From the NCBI GenBank assembly GCA_002102825.1, contig DABJ01000034.1, forward strand, positions 92,365 to 107,684: a stretch of DNA of 15,320 bases. Direction: 5' to 3'. The position numbers and the translations under genes are program-made. Below the pieces are notes generated by a model. That model ran no database searches, was not told the DNA's origin, and saw only the letters and a program-made list of their open reading frames with translations. This document shows, in pieces, positions 1-6,895 of this stretch (position 1 is the stretch's first letter; the number at the start of each line of letters is the position of its first letter). This DNA comes from Candidatus Gastranaerophilales bacterium HUM_12. Lineage in GTDB: Bacteria > Cyanobacteriota > Vampirovibrionia > Gastranaerophilales > Gastranaerophilaceae.

Positions 1-1668
1 ATTAAAGCAAAAGAAAATGGTAATAATTTTATCTTTATAATTTCTGAATTTAATAGAAAAGTTGCATTTTCTTACTATTACAGAGATTATTATTATGATA
101 GTTCTGACGAGAGAAAAGAAGAACTTGATAATATGCAAAGAGAAATATGGACAATTAATATTCCAAACTTAATAACAAAGTTATTATCTGAAGAAGAAAG
201 AAATATAATCGAAGATATATTAAATTTTAAACATATTCAAAATTTAGACAATAAAATTCTCAAAGGAAATGTTGAAAATTCACAAACACAATTTTGTTTA
301 AAAGATATATACAATACATTTACAAAAAATTATATTTTCATAGATAATTATCAAGAATTTCAAAAATTATGCACACATTATACGATTACAGCGTTTAATA
401 GTATAAATATTCAAGAAAACCATATAAATTTATATGATGTTTTCTCTACAGATAAATATAAATATGACTTTTTAGATTTACTTTTGATTATAAAATATTC
501 AGAAACTTCAAATTTAAATAATCTAACATTTACGAATAAAATTAAAGAGTTACCTTTAAATGATGATTCTGACAAAATTAAATTATTAAATGCATATAAT
601 AACCTTATAAATTCAATCATTCACTTTGATTTGTGCAAAGATGGTTCACACGGTAATAAGTATTTAGAATATTTGAACAAATTTTTTATCATATTTAAGG
701 TTTTACCACTAACTAAAAATGAAATAACAATTGTAATTGAAAATTATTTGAAGTTAATTATAAATTATGGTTGGTATGAAAATTTTCGCACTACTAATAA
801 TTTATTATTTTATTTACTTAATTTCATAATCAATAATCACAATAAGTCACACAGAAATACGAATTTGAATTCGACAGTTTTAGTAGATTTTTTAATATAT
901 ATAGTGAATAATTCTTCTAAAATACAAGAAGATATTGAAACCGATAAAATTAAAGTAACAAGATTTACCGATGAAATTTCAAGTATTATAAAACAAATAG
1001 ATCCTCAAATAACAATATCCTCTTTTATAATTGATAAAAAATCAAATTTTGCAATAAAATTATATAGTTTTATTCATAAATTATCAGACACAAAAACCCA
1101 AAATAGAATTAAAAAATTAATTATTACTGAACTTACGAATAATTTTGATCATGAGTTATATCAACACGCTTGCCTTAATAATATTATTAGCCCCTACATT
1201 AAATATGAAAAAAAATTAGTAGAAGAAATTGAAAAAAGAATTATTAAATATAATGAATTAAAAATATCAAAACCAACAATGCGTAATGGTTTTACAAATA
1301 ATCCTGTTGGGTTAGATGATATATATGATGTTTTAAGGACCATTGCTAATTTACTTAATTTTGAAAAATTAAAAAAGCCAGATTTGTTTTTGAAATATAA
1401 AAATCATAAAGATTTTAAAACAGATAATTATTTCCTGTTTGCAATAGATATGAAAACTTTTGATTACAATAAATTTAAACTTGAGTATCTCAACTATTTG
1501 ACAAAAAATAAAAAAGAACAACTTCGACAAATAATTAATGACAATATAAGTAAAAAGAAAATTATTAAAGAAAAATTTATTAATATGATATCTTTAGATA
1601 GAGATGTCAATAATCGATTGAGAGATAGAATTTTTAACTTACTTTATGATGAACCAATTAGTGAATGA
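1..1668 (+). CDS. C-terminal part of a large protein of unknown function (5' end outside window)
   Basis: The reading frame is open from the first base of the window, so the gene starts upstream. About 555 codons are visible up to the TGA at 1666-1668. An in-frame ATG at 133 exists, but the 44 codons before it are uninterrupted and protein-like (the stretch FIFIISEFNRKVAFSYYYRD is in frame), so 133 is probably not the true start. The visible part is rich in Asn, Ile, Lys and Leu, with long predicted helices, few Gly or Pro, no membrane segment and no motif I recognise. The early beta-like FIFIISEF segment followed by a long helical C-terminus could fit the tail of a P-loop ATPase or other large sensor protein in a defence island, but the N-terminal domain that would decide this is missing. 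It is the only gene at the left edge and is followed by a 275-nt gap. Function is not assigned. Confidence 0.75.
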   Translation: MKAKENGNNFIFIISEFNRKVAFSYYYRDYYYDSSDERKEELDNMQREIWTINIPNLITKLLSEEERNIIEDILNFKHIQNLDNKILKGNVENSQTQFCLKDIYNTFTKNYIFIDNYQEFQKLCTHYTITAFNSINIQENHINLYDVFSTDKYKYDFLDLLLIIKYSETSNLNNLTFTNKIKELPLNDDSDKIKLLNAYNNLINSIIHFDLCKDGSHGNKYLEYLNKFFIIFKVLPLTKNEITIVIENYLKLIINYGWYENFRTTNNLLFYLLNFIINNHNKSHRNTNLNSTVLVDFLIYIVNNSSKIQEDIETDKIKVTRFTDEISSIIKQIDPQITISSFIIDKKSNFAIKLYSFIHKLSDTKTQNRIKKLIITELTNNFDHELYQHACLNNIISPYIKYEKKLVEEIEKRIIKYNELKISKPTMRNGFTNNPVGLDDIYDVLRTIANLLNFEKLKKPDLFLKYKNHKDFKTDNYFLFAIDMKTFDYNKFKLEYLNYLTKNKKEQLRQIINDNISKKKIIKEKFINMISLDRDVNNRLRDRIFNLLYDEPISE

Positions 1669-1732
1669 AGTTGCCACATATATCCAGAATGATAACTTGA
1701 TTTTTTGTTCAAAATATATTATAACGTACGTG

Positions 1733-1781
1733 GGGCTATTCTATTGGCAGATGAAAAAGTTCTGCATACAATGAGTAGCCC
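1733..1781. other. Bulged hairpin, possible structured RNA or DNA element
   Basis: A long imperfect inverted repeat. GGGCTATTC (1733-1741) pairs with GAGTAGCCC (1773-1781) with one G-T wobble. ATTG (1743-1746) pairs with CAAT (1769-1772), and GCAGA (1747-1751) pairs with TCTGC (1761-1765). This gives an 18-bp stem with a 1-nt and a 3-nt bulge and a 9-nt A-rich loop. It sits 64 nt after the stop of the left-edge gene and is not followed directly by a T-run on either strand, so a simple terminator is unlikely. Its GC content is well above the surrounding DNA. It could be a structured RNA, or a folded single-strand DNA substrate like those of IS200/IS605 ends or attC sites, but no transposase or integron boxes are visible nearby. 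Confidence 0.45.
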
Positions 1782-1908
1782 TACAATTTTATACTTTATA
1801 TTCAACATATCTATTTTTAATTTCAAACCTATTATTCATCTGAGGTTCAATTATTTTTTTATTTCTATTTTTTTATTGAGGTAAAATTAAAAAACTCTTA
1901 AATGTCTT

Positions 1909-1929
1909 ATAGAATTAAATTCTATTTTG
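1909..1929 (+). terminator. Weak AT-rich hairpin plus T-run
   Basis: ATAGAAT (1909-1915) and ATTCTAT (1919-1925) form a 7-bp stem with a 3-nt loop, with TTTT beginning inside the right arm. It lies between the convergent left-edge gene and the phosphatase operon, where a shared terminator would be expected. The stem is nearly all A-T and therefore weak, so the call is tentative. Confidence 0.25.
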
Positions 1930-1943
1930 AAATATTTTTTATA

Positions 1944-2636
1944 TCATTCGCTGGTTATAAAATTTTCTTTCCCACAAATAATAGAAGTTAAGTATCCGTT
2001 ATCATACCCACATCCTGTATCAATTCCTATTTTATCTTCCGCAATATAAGGATCATAAAATGGAGTATGTCCAAAAATTATTTTTTGTTTTAATTTACTA
2101 GTCTCGTAAATAAAGTCATCCCGTATCCATAACAAATCATCTATGGTTTGTTCTTCTAAAACTTTACCATTTCTAATCCCAGCATGCACAAACAAATAAT
2201 CCTCTGTTTGATAATAATTTTGTAAGTTTTCAAAAAATTTGCCATGCAATTCAAAAATTTTTTCAAAGTGTTGATAGGAGTTTAGTGTTCTATCACCACC
2301 GGATAAATACCAATGAGCATAAGCCTCTTTTGACTTAGTATTCTTTATATTAAGAAGCATATTCTCATGATTACCTTTCAGAAAAATACATTTTAAACAT
2401 TGTGAAAGATTTAAAAGCAACTCAATAACCTCTTTTGAATTTTCGCCTCTATCAATATAATCTCCGAGAAAAACTAAGGTGTCATTTGAAGTAGGATTAA
2501 TTTGTTCAAGTAATCTATTGAGTTTAAACACGTCACCATGTATGTCCCCAATTGCCATAAGGCGATGAGTATTAGAATAATTACACGTGTATTTTTCTTT
2601 ATTCAATGGTTTATGTTTTTGTTCAGTCAATTTCAT
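1944..2636 (-). CDS. PPP-family metallophosphoesterase (serine/threonine protein phosphatase-like)
   Basis: A 230-aa calcineurin-like phosphoesterase with the complete metal-binding signature of the PPP family. GDIHG is at residues 30-34, GDYIDRG at 58-64, GNHE at 88-91, HAG at 151-153 and FGHTP at 188-192, with IDTGCGY near 205-211. These residues hold a two-metal centre that hydrolyses phosphomonoesters, usually phosphoproteins, or dinucleoside polyphosphates in the ApaH branch. Length and motif order match bacterial PrpE/PrpA-type phosphatases. A roughly 25-residue polar extension precedes the domain. There is no signal peptide, so it should be cytoplasmic. The ATG overlaps the TGA of the preceding gene (ATGA), which implies translational coupling, and it is the last gene of its operon. 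The fold and chemistry are confident. The substrate is unknown; no kinase gene is visible in the window to pair with it. Confidence 0.93.
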   Translation of the reverse strand: MKLTEQKHKPLNKEKYTCNYSNTHRLMAIGDIHGDVFKLNRLLEQINPTSNDTLVFLGDYIDRGENSKEVIELLLNLSQCLKCIFLKGNHENMLLNIKNTKSKEAYAHWYLSGGDRTLNSYQHFEKIFELHGKFFENLQNYYQTEDYLFVHAGIRNGKVLEEQTIDDLLWIRDDFIYETSKLKQKIIFGHTPFYDPYIAEDKIGIDTGCGYDNGYLTSIICGKENFITSE

Positions 2637-3367
2637 TTAATTTTATCTTCATTTTTATCTATTGGATGAATATATTTAAGAATTTCCATATAACCTATCT
2701 CTTCTTGAGTCCAATATAACAGTATCGCCAGTTTATTTAATTCAATCCACTCCTTCAGTTTTTCAAATTCAGCTTCTGAAAAGACCGGATTTACATCATT
2801 TATAATTGTACCGTCTAATTTCATTTTTATCCAATTAAAATTACCTTGTTTTTCATAATCATTTTGAACAATTATATATACCGGTTGATTTTCAATTTTT
2901 CCAAAACGTTGAAGAACCAACTCAACTCGCATAGGTAAACCTGTTTGTTCCGAATCTAAAGGAGCAGTTATCCAAGCAAGTTGTTGATCTGAAGTTTCAT
3001 AATATACTGGATGATTATCAGAGTTCAATTCATTCCATAATATAATTCCATATTCATATAATGAAATATTTTCATTATTATATTTTATCATTGTTTTCAG
3101 AAGATCTTTTCTTATTTTATTTTGTAATTTCATCTCTAATTTTGAAAATTTATTAGGACTATCGCAACTCGAAATTAGGCGTTTAAAATTAGAATTAACA
3201 GAACTATTTAAATTGATTTTTAGAAATGGTTTATAATTGCGACTGTCATGTGAATCTATATCATTATGAGCAACGTTAAGCTGAGGATTTGTGCCTTTGT
3301 CAACATAATATATAATATTATTAATTTGAGTAATTATTTTAATTTCACTATTTGTCATTTTTCCCAT
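2633..3367 (-). CDS. Hypothetical protein, 244 aa, coupled to the phosphatase
   Basis: Unrecognised soluble protein without signal peptide or membrane segment. The N-terminal 80 residues are polar. The middle is a likely alpha/beta region with strands such as ELVLQRFG and PVYIIVQND. The C-terminus (around KLKEWIELNKLAILLYWTQ) resembles the Trp-Ile-x-x-Asn-Lys-x-x-Leu-Leu-x-x-Trp tail seen in assorted small bacterial hypothetical proteins. I chose the ATG at 3367. A GTG directly before it (3370) and an ATG three codons later (3358) are alternatives, and none has a strong Shine-Dalgarno. Its start lies inside the 3' end of the small ORF at 3348-3449, and its stop overlaps the phosphatase start by 4 nt, so the genes look co-translated. 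It could be an immunity- or regulator-type partner of the phosphatase, but that is only inference from position. Confidence 0.75.
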   Translation of the reverse strand: MGKMTNSEIKIITQINNIIYYVDKGTNPQLNVAHNDIDSHDSRNYKPFLKINLNSSVNSNFKRLISSCDSPNKFSKLEMKLQNKIRKDLLKTMIKYNNENISLYEYGIILWNELNSDNHPVYYETSDQQLAWITAPLDSEQTGLPMRVELVLQRFGKIENQPVYIIVQNDYEKQGNFNWIKMKLDGTIINDVNPVFSEAEFEKLKEWIELNKLAILLYWTQEEIGYMEILKYIHPIDKNEDKIK

Positions 3368-3449
3368 CACCGTTTTCTAATAATTTTGTATACTCAGGTA
3401 TTGGTAAATCAAAAGGTAATACTTCAATACCTTCATAGCTTGTATTCAT
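3348..3449 (-). CDS. Small ORF, 33 aa, overlapping the 244-aa gene
   Basis: ATG at 3449, TAG at 3348, encoding a peptide that begins MNTSYEGIEVLPFDLPIPEY. It is acidic and proline-containing, with no membrane segment. Its start lies one base after the TGA of the previous small ORF and its end runs 20 nt into the next gene, a pattern typical of translationally coupled operons. The composition is protein-like and not a simple A/T repeat. It lacks an obvious Shine-Dalgarno, which fits coupling or re-initiation. Alternatively it is a leader or remnant fused to the next gene by a lost frame. Function unknown. Confidence 0.45.
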   Translation of the reverse strand: MNTSYEGIEVLPFDLPIPEYTKLLENGDGKNDK

Positions 3450-3450
3450 T

Positions 3451-3552
3451 TCATTTTGATTTAAGGAATTTTACTATTTGAAAAATATATTTTGTCAAAT
3501 AAACATCTTTTTCCTTTTTTAATCTTTTTAATTGTTTTGATTGATTTTTCAT
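3451..3552 (-). CDS. Small basic ORF, 33 aa
   Basis: ATG at 3552, TGA at 3451. The peptide is strongly basic (begins MKNQSKQLKRLKKEKDVYL) with a short hydrophobic stretch (YIFQIVKFL) near the end, giving an amphipathic character. A purine-rich AGAG lies about 9 nt upstream of the ATG. It follows the 44-aa ORF after a 14-nt gap and is followed after 1 nt by the next small ORF. Short cationic amphipathic peptides occur among membrane-active toxins and RNA-binding peptides, but nothing here proves either. Confidence rests on the tandem arrangement. Confidence 0.4.
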   Translation of the reverse strand: MKNQSKQLKRLKKEKDVYLTKYIFQIVKFLKSK

Positions 3553-3566
3553 TTTTAATCTCTTTT

Positions 3567-3701
3567 TTATTTTACTGACCTAACTTTTTTAGGACTTAAT
3601 TGTTCTAATGATTTTAAAATGTACTCTTTTTCTTCACATAAATCAAATGCATAATCTGCATGTTCAATTGCCATAAAACTGTATAATTTGTTTTTTAACA
3701 T
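3567..3701 (-). CDS. Small ORF, 44 aa, first of a micro-ORF run
   Basis: ATG at 3701 is preceded by an AGGTGA Shine-Dalgarno at good spacing. It encodes a 44-aa peptide beginning MLKNKLYSFMAIEHADYAF, with an acidic middle (CEEKEYIL) and a basic end (SPKKVRSVK). It looks like a short helical protein. It begins 49 nt downstream of the WG-repeat gene, with a small hairpin in between, and heads a series of three short ORFs leading into the 244-aa gene and the phosphatase. I do not recognise the family. The good ribosome site makes it the best supported of the three. Confidence 0.55.
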   Translation of the reverse strand: MLKNKLYSFMAIEHADYAFDLCEEKEYILKSLEQLSPKKVRSVK

Positions 3702-3721
3702 AATCACCTGCAAGAATTTAA

Positions 3722-3737
3722 CGTCCACTTGCGGACG
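3722..3737 (-). other. Small GC hairpin between operon segments
   Basis: CGTCC (3722-3726) and GGACG (3733-3737) form a 5-bp GC stem with a 6-nt loop, 13 nt after the stop of the WG-repeat gene and about 20 nt before the 44-aa ORF. It could attenuate or partly terminate transcription between them. No T-run follows, so this is weak. Confidence 0.25.
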
Positions 3738-3749
3738 AATTGTGTATAA

Positions 3750-4682
3750 TTAAAGTTTTATCTCTAGTTTTTCACCTTTACGATTTATATAAAAATCACC
3801 ATCTTTCATTGTCCAAACATTTACAAATCCACTGCTGAAACTTTTTGGGAAACAACTAAATTTGCCAAAAGGAATAATTATATTATTTTTTCTATCAATA
3901 AATCCTTCTTTCAGATTTTTTCTTGCCAAAAGCATACCATCATGAGAAGTAAACAACGATTTATATTCAAACGGAATAACAACATTCCCCGATGTATTTA
4001 TTGCACCATATTTATTTTTAAGTTTTACAATGGCAATACCTTCTGAAAAATATTCTTCGGCATCTTGATATATTGGTTCTACGATAATTTCTCCAAATAT
4101 ATCAATATACCCGTATTTTCTATTTTTTTTAATTCTAAAATGATTATAACTAAAATCCCCAATTTCGTTATATATAAAATCAGTTAAAAATTTTAATTTT
4201 ACAGGATCATATAATGCAAAATGTTTCTTTTTTTTGAATGCGTAGTATCTACCTGTCTCTGAACAATATTCAAATTCATCATAAACAAAATTTTCAACTA
4301 CTGAACCTGTTTTATCAATAAGTCCCCATTTGTTATTAATTTTAGCAGGAAATGCATTACAATATCTTGAAGCATAACTTACCAAATCTTGATATTTAAA
4401 ATCAACAATTACATCATTATTTTTATTTATCCAACCCCAAAGCCCATTTTTCTTTGCACAAATTCTGTTATTTGAACAGACAGATAAATCTTCATATTCA
4501 AAAGGGATTATAATATTATTTTTAGAATCTATACATCCCCATTTATTATTTAGTTTCTCAGGGGCAATCCCTTCTGAAAAGAAGGCTCCATCTTCGTATA
4601 TACAAGGAATTACCTCATTGCCACATATATCGATATGCCCATGTTTACCATCTCTTTTAACTTCAAAAAATCCTTCTTCCAT
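3750..4682 (-). CDS. WG-repeat protein, main part (downstream of an apparent frameshift)
   Basis: A 310-aa protein made of about seven WG (KWG) beta-repeats, recognisable as blocks of roughly 35-45 residues containing K-W-G or K-Y-G, then I-D-x-x-G/N, then I-I-P-F-x-Y. Clear copies include NKWGCID (47-52), GLWGWIN (80-86), NKWGLID (117-123), RKYGYID and NKYGAIN. WG repeats form beta-rich scaffolds of poorly known function, often surface or protein-interaction modules. There is no signal peptide in this part. The frame is open upstream of the ATG at 4682 and reads YDVILGGMEEGFF, the conserved inter-repeat Tyr-Asp segment. The natural protein therefore probably starts in the 81-aa ORF at 4939, and the annotated start is artificial. 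Full length would be near 395 aa. Confidence 0.85.
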   Translation of the reverse strand: MEEGFFEVKRDGKHGHIDICGNEVIPCIYEDGAFFSEGIAPEKLNNKWGCIDSKNNIIIPFEYEDLSVCSNNRICAKKNGLWGWINKNNDVIVDFKYQDLVSYASRYCNAFPAKINNKWGLIDKTGSVVENFVYDEFEYCSETGRYYAFKKKKHFALYDPVKLKFLTDFIYNEIGDFSYNHFRIKKNRKYGYIDIFGEIIVEPIYQDAEEYFSEGIAIVKLKNKYGAINTSGNVVIPFEYKSLFTSHDGMLLARKNLKEGFIDRKNNIIIPFGKFSCFPKSFSSGFVNVWTMKDGDFYINRKGEKLEIKL

Positions 4683-4693
4683 GCCACCTAGAA

Positions 4694-4939
4694 TTACATC
4701 ATAGATATATCCGGTAGGTTATTACCCTTATTATCAATAAGAGCGTATAATCCTTTTTCATTACTGGCAAATAGTACATCTTCGTCTTCGTAAGAAAAAC
4801 ATTTTACTCCCTTCGGAAGTTCAAATAAAACATCTCCTTGAGAGTTTATGCAAATCCTATGACTGTTTTTATCAAAAAAATAATCTTTATAAATGAAGGC
4901 TTTGTTATTTACAAATGGTAAAAATTCGTATTCATGCAT
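4694..4939 (-). pseudogene. N-terminal fragment of the WG-repeat protein, split by a 2-nt frameshift
   Basis: An 81-codon ORF beginning MHEYEFLPFVNNKAFIY and ending in a WG-type half-repeat (GLYALIDNKGNNLPDI). Directly after Asp-Ile the frame runs into TAA. If two bases were removed from the ATATAT run at 4705-4710, the sequence would continue as PDIYDVILGGMEEGFFEV straight into the 310-aa WG protein. The break at a dinucleotide repeat suggests either slipped-strand mutation or phase variation, or a sequencing/assembly error. Start at 4939: upstream the frame is open for 16 codons to a TGA without another ATG. The ribosome site is weak (AGGTC about 8-12 nt upstream). Confidence 0.7.
4705..4710. 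repeat. AT dinucleotide tract at the frameshift
   Basis: ATATAT, read on the minus strand within CCGGATATATCTATGATG. Loss of one AT unit restores the frame between the two WG-repeat ORFs. Confidence 0.6.
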
Positions 4940-5325
4940 ATTTCTTTGACCTAATTCTATCCTTTTTTCTGATTTAAATTCACCTCAAAACGCGTAATAA
5001 CATCATTTTGATAAAATTATAATTTACACAATCATCTATCGCTCCAGTAAAAAATATTTTCAAGTCTTGTAACATAATTCTTATCAATAATTTAAATTTA
5101 GTTTCAGTATTAAATTTAAAAAATAGTTCATAGTTGACATTAGCTTGTATTAGAGTAACCTTTATGATACCTTGATTTAGGATTAAATACTTATGATTAC
5201 TAATGCTATATTATAATTGTAATTTTTGCAAGGATAAAATACATATCCTGAACATATTTCTTAACCTCTGCTTGAAATAGGCAAGAAGCTAAGTGATAGA
5301 TGGTATTACGACCAAGAGGTATAAA
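4940..5325. other. Gene-poor region between divergent genes
   Basis: About 385 nt of AT-rich DNA separating the WG-repeat gene (-) from the gene at 5326 (+), so it should hold promoters for both. The minus strand has one long open frame from about 5189 to 4980 (some 70 codons). It has no ATG until 5075 and gives a peptide ending in FFTGAIDDCVNYNFIKMML and a few more residues. This could be a small gene starting at 5075 (31 aa), or a remnant of a decayed gene. A TTGACA hexamer occurs near 5134 on the plus strand, but no -10 box sits at proper distance. I see no RNA gene or long repeat. Confidence 0.4.
4980..5075 (-). CDS. Possible 31-aa ORF or gene remnant
   Basis: ATG at 5075, TGA at 4980, peptide beginning MLQDLKIFFTGAIDDCVNYN. 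The frame stays open about 38 codons further upstream without a start codon of the usual kind other than TTG. It lies 40 nt upstream of the WG-repeat ORF on the same strand. There is no clear ribosome site. It reads like real protein sequence, so a truncated gene is at least as likely as a functional short one. Confidence 0.2.
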   Translation of the reverse strand: MLQDLKIFFTGAIDDCVNYNFIKMMLLRVLR

Positions 5326-6297
5326 ATGACAAAAAATAAGTTTTATTCTTTTAATTTTAAAAATTCACTATTTAAAATACATTATGGAAACGGTGAATTG
5401 TTAATGCATGGAAGGTTGTCAAAATTCAAAAAATGGGAATTACAACTAAACAACTATTTTGGTCATTGGAATAAAATTTATATTGCGAGTACTAATTTTA
5501 GAAAATTATGGAATGATTTAGTTTATGCGTTTGAATATTCAATAGGACCTTTTTGGGGGTGTTTTAATATTACTGATGTAAGAATTTGGGATGACCATAC
5601 GGATAAGCCTGTTTTGTGGGACGAAATGATAAAACTCCAAAATGTCAAACGAGAAGGAAAACCAAAATACAAACCAAGACGACAAAATAAAGAAAAATGG
5701 TATTTTACATCTCAGTTTTTAAAATTATATAATTTTGACTTTTTAAACGATCCATACGGAATTACAGTTGATTTTGCGTGGTTTCCGTTTTTAATTTATT
5801 CACTGATTCAAATTGGAATTCATCCAAGACACAGGTTTACCCTTGCGATTGATGCTGATTTTTCAGAAATCGGTCCTGTTTTTACGTTTGAGTTATGCTT
5901 ATTTACCTTATTTGTAAGTTTTGAAGTTGGTAAAAATACAGTTGTAAGACGAGCAAATTTAAAATACAGTAAGGATTTTAATACCCTAGTTGACAGGTTT
6001 GCCAATCCTTATTTAAGCGATAACGGTAATATCTTAATACACCAAATTCAACGTAAAAATTTATCTTTTATTGAAAATATCTTGAATAAAATTGATATAA
6101 CAAAATTTGATACTGATGAAATTATCATTGAGAGTATGTATGAAGACTGGTACAATTCAGAAATTTTTGAATTGTTGTTAAAGAATATACAAACATTTAA
6201 CAAATGGGATGATGTTGAAGAATCTTGTGATTGCTATCATCCTGATGCTATTACAAAGTTAAAAGAAAGGTTTTCGCAAAATATTGAGAGCATTTAA
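5326..6297 (+). CDS. Hypothetical protein, 323 aa
   Basis: Unrecognised protein. I chose ATG 5326 because AGAGGT (5315-5320) lies at good spacing before it. A GTG at 5293 would add 11 residues but has no comparable ribosome site. The sequence is rich in aromatic residues: Trp-containing segments around residues 35-110 (FKKWELQLNNYFGHWNK, GPFWGCFNITDVRIWDDHTD), a basic linker (KPKYKPRRQNKEKW), and a beta-rich centre (AWFPFLIYSLIQIGIHPRHR onward). The hydrophobic strands alternate with charged residues, so this is more likely a beta-barrel or sandwich fold than a membrane protein. The C-terminus is acidic and helical, with a Cys-Asp-Cys-Tyr-His cluster. It stands alone between divergent and convergent neighbours. 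It may be a phage- or island-borne protein, but no function is assigned. Confidence 0.75.
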   Translation: MTKNKFYSFNFKNSLFKIHYGNGELLMHGRLSKFKKWELQLNNYFGHWNKIYIASTNFRKLWNDLVYAFEYSIGPFWGCFNITDVRIWDDHTDKPVLWDEMIKLQNVKREGKPKYKPRRQNKEKWYFTSQFLKLYNFDFLNDPYGITVDFAWFPFLIYSLIQIGIHPRHRFTLAIDADFSEIGPVFTFELCLFTLFVSFEVGKNTVVRRANLKYSKDFNTLVDRFANPYLSDNGNILIHQIQRKNLSFIENILNKIDITKFDTDEIIIESMYEDWYNSEIFELLLKNIQTFNKWDDVEESCDCYHPDAITKLKERFSQNIESI

Positions 6298-6314
6298 TGA
6301 AAAATGTTAAAAGA

Positions 6315-6339
6315 GAAGCCGTATTAAATATACGGCTTC
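6315..6339 (-). terminator. Hairpin terminator between convergent genes
   Basis: GAAGCCGTAT (6315-6324) and ATACGGCTTC (6330-6339) form a perfect 10-bp stem with a 5-nt loop. On the minus strand it is followed by TCTCTTTTAACATTTTTC, so it best serves the methylase operon ending at 6343. It may also stop readthrough from the plus-strand gene ending at 6297. Confidence 0.75.
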
Positions 6340-6342
6340 AGC

Positions 6343-6894
6343 TCAGTACTGATTTGCTTCTTCAAGTAGCCGGTATAAACCTGTTGAAAATTTGTCAGGT
6401 TTGTTGAAATATTCACGTGGCTCGTTGCAAAATTCCTCAAAAGAAATACCTCCTGAATTATCAATAAATACATTGTATAATTCGTAGGCAAAATATAGCC
6501 ATGATTGGTGCTTTGTGCTAAACTGAGCTTCTAATGCGCAAAGGTCAATTGTCTTAAATTGCAGGGCATCAATGTAAACACAATTAACAGTTTTAAGTCC
6601 TTTTTCTTTGGCATAATTTATCTGGTTAATACCAAATAACAAATCGTTATCAATCCCGATAAGAACAGGTGTTTTGTAAAAATATTCTATGTCTGCAAGT
6701 GGGAAGTCAATAATACTTGCGAACGAGTAATCGTAAATTTCATCAACTTTAATCTTACTGACAAGTATTGTATCTTTATCAAGATTTTGAGCTTTGGAAA
6801 AAATTTTTGCCCTAAGTTTTGCATGGTCAATTGCTCGTTGTAGGGGACCTCTTGTTAGCCCTTGTTTGCGTTTTTCATTTTGTTTTAATGTCAT
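6343..6894 (-). CDS. Small ParB-like domain protein, 183 aa
   Basis: The core, residues about 46-109, resembles a ParB-like nuclease/sulfiredoxin fold: VSKIKVDEI, then PVLIGIDNDLLFGINQINYA, then KEKGLKTVNCVYID. In canonical ParB the middle holds a G-H-x-R box. Here the equivalent is F-G-I-N-Q, so catalytic or CTP-binding residues look lost or changed. The same F-G pattern and K-T-V ending occur in the N-terminus of the methyltransferase two genes upstream, so the two are probably paralogous domains. The N-terminus is basic. A strong AAGGAG site sits 8 nt before the ATG, and the gap to the DUF5681 gene is 1 nt. As the last gene of the operon it likely works with the methylase, perhaps in DNA recognition or element maintenance. 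The family assignment is by pattern only. Confidence 0.7.
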   Translation of the reverse strand: MTLKQNEKRKQGLTRGPLQRAIDHAKLRAKIFSKAQNLDKDTILVSKIKVDEIYDYSFASIIDFPLADIEYFYKTPVLIGIDNDLLFGINQINYAKEKGLKTVNCVYIDALQFKTIDLCALEAQFSTKHQSWLYFAYELYNVFIDNSGGISFEEFCNEPREYFNKPDKFSTGLYRLLEEANQY

Positions 6895-6895
6895 C

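Noticed and set aside
1733..1781. Integron attC site or retron RNA
   Set aside because: No R-box consensus pair at the stem ends, no integron integrase, and no reverse transcriptase in the window.
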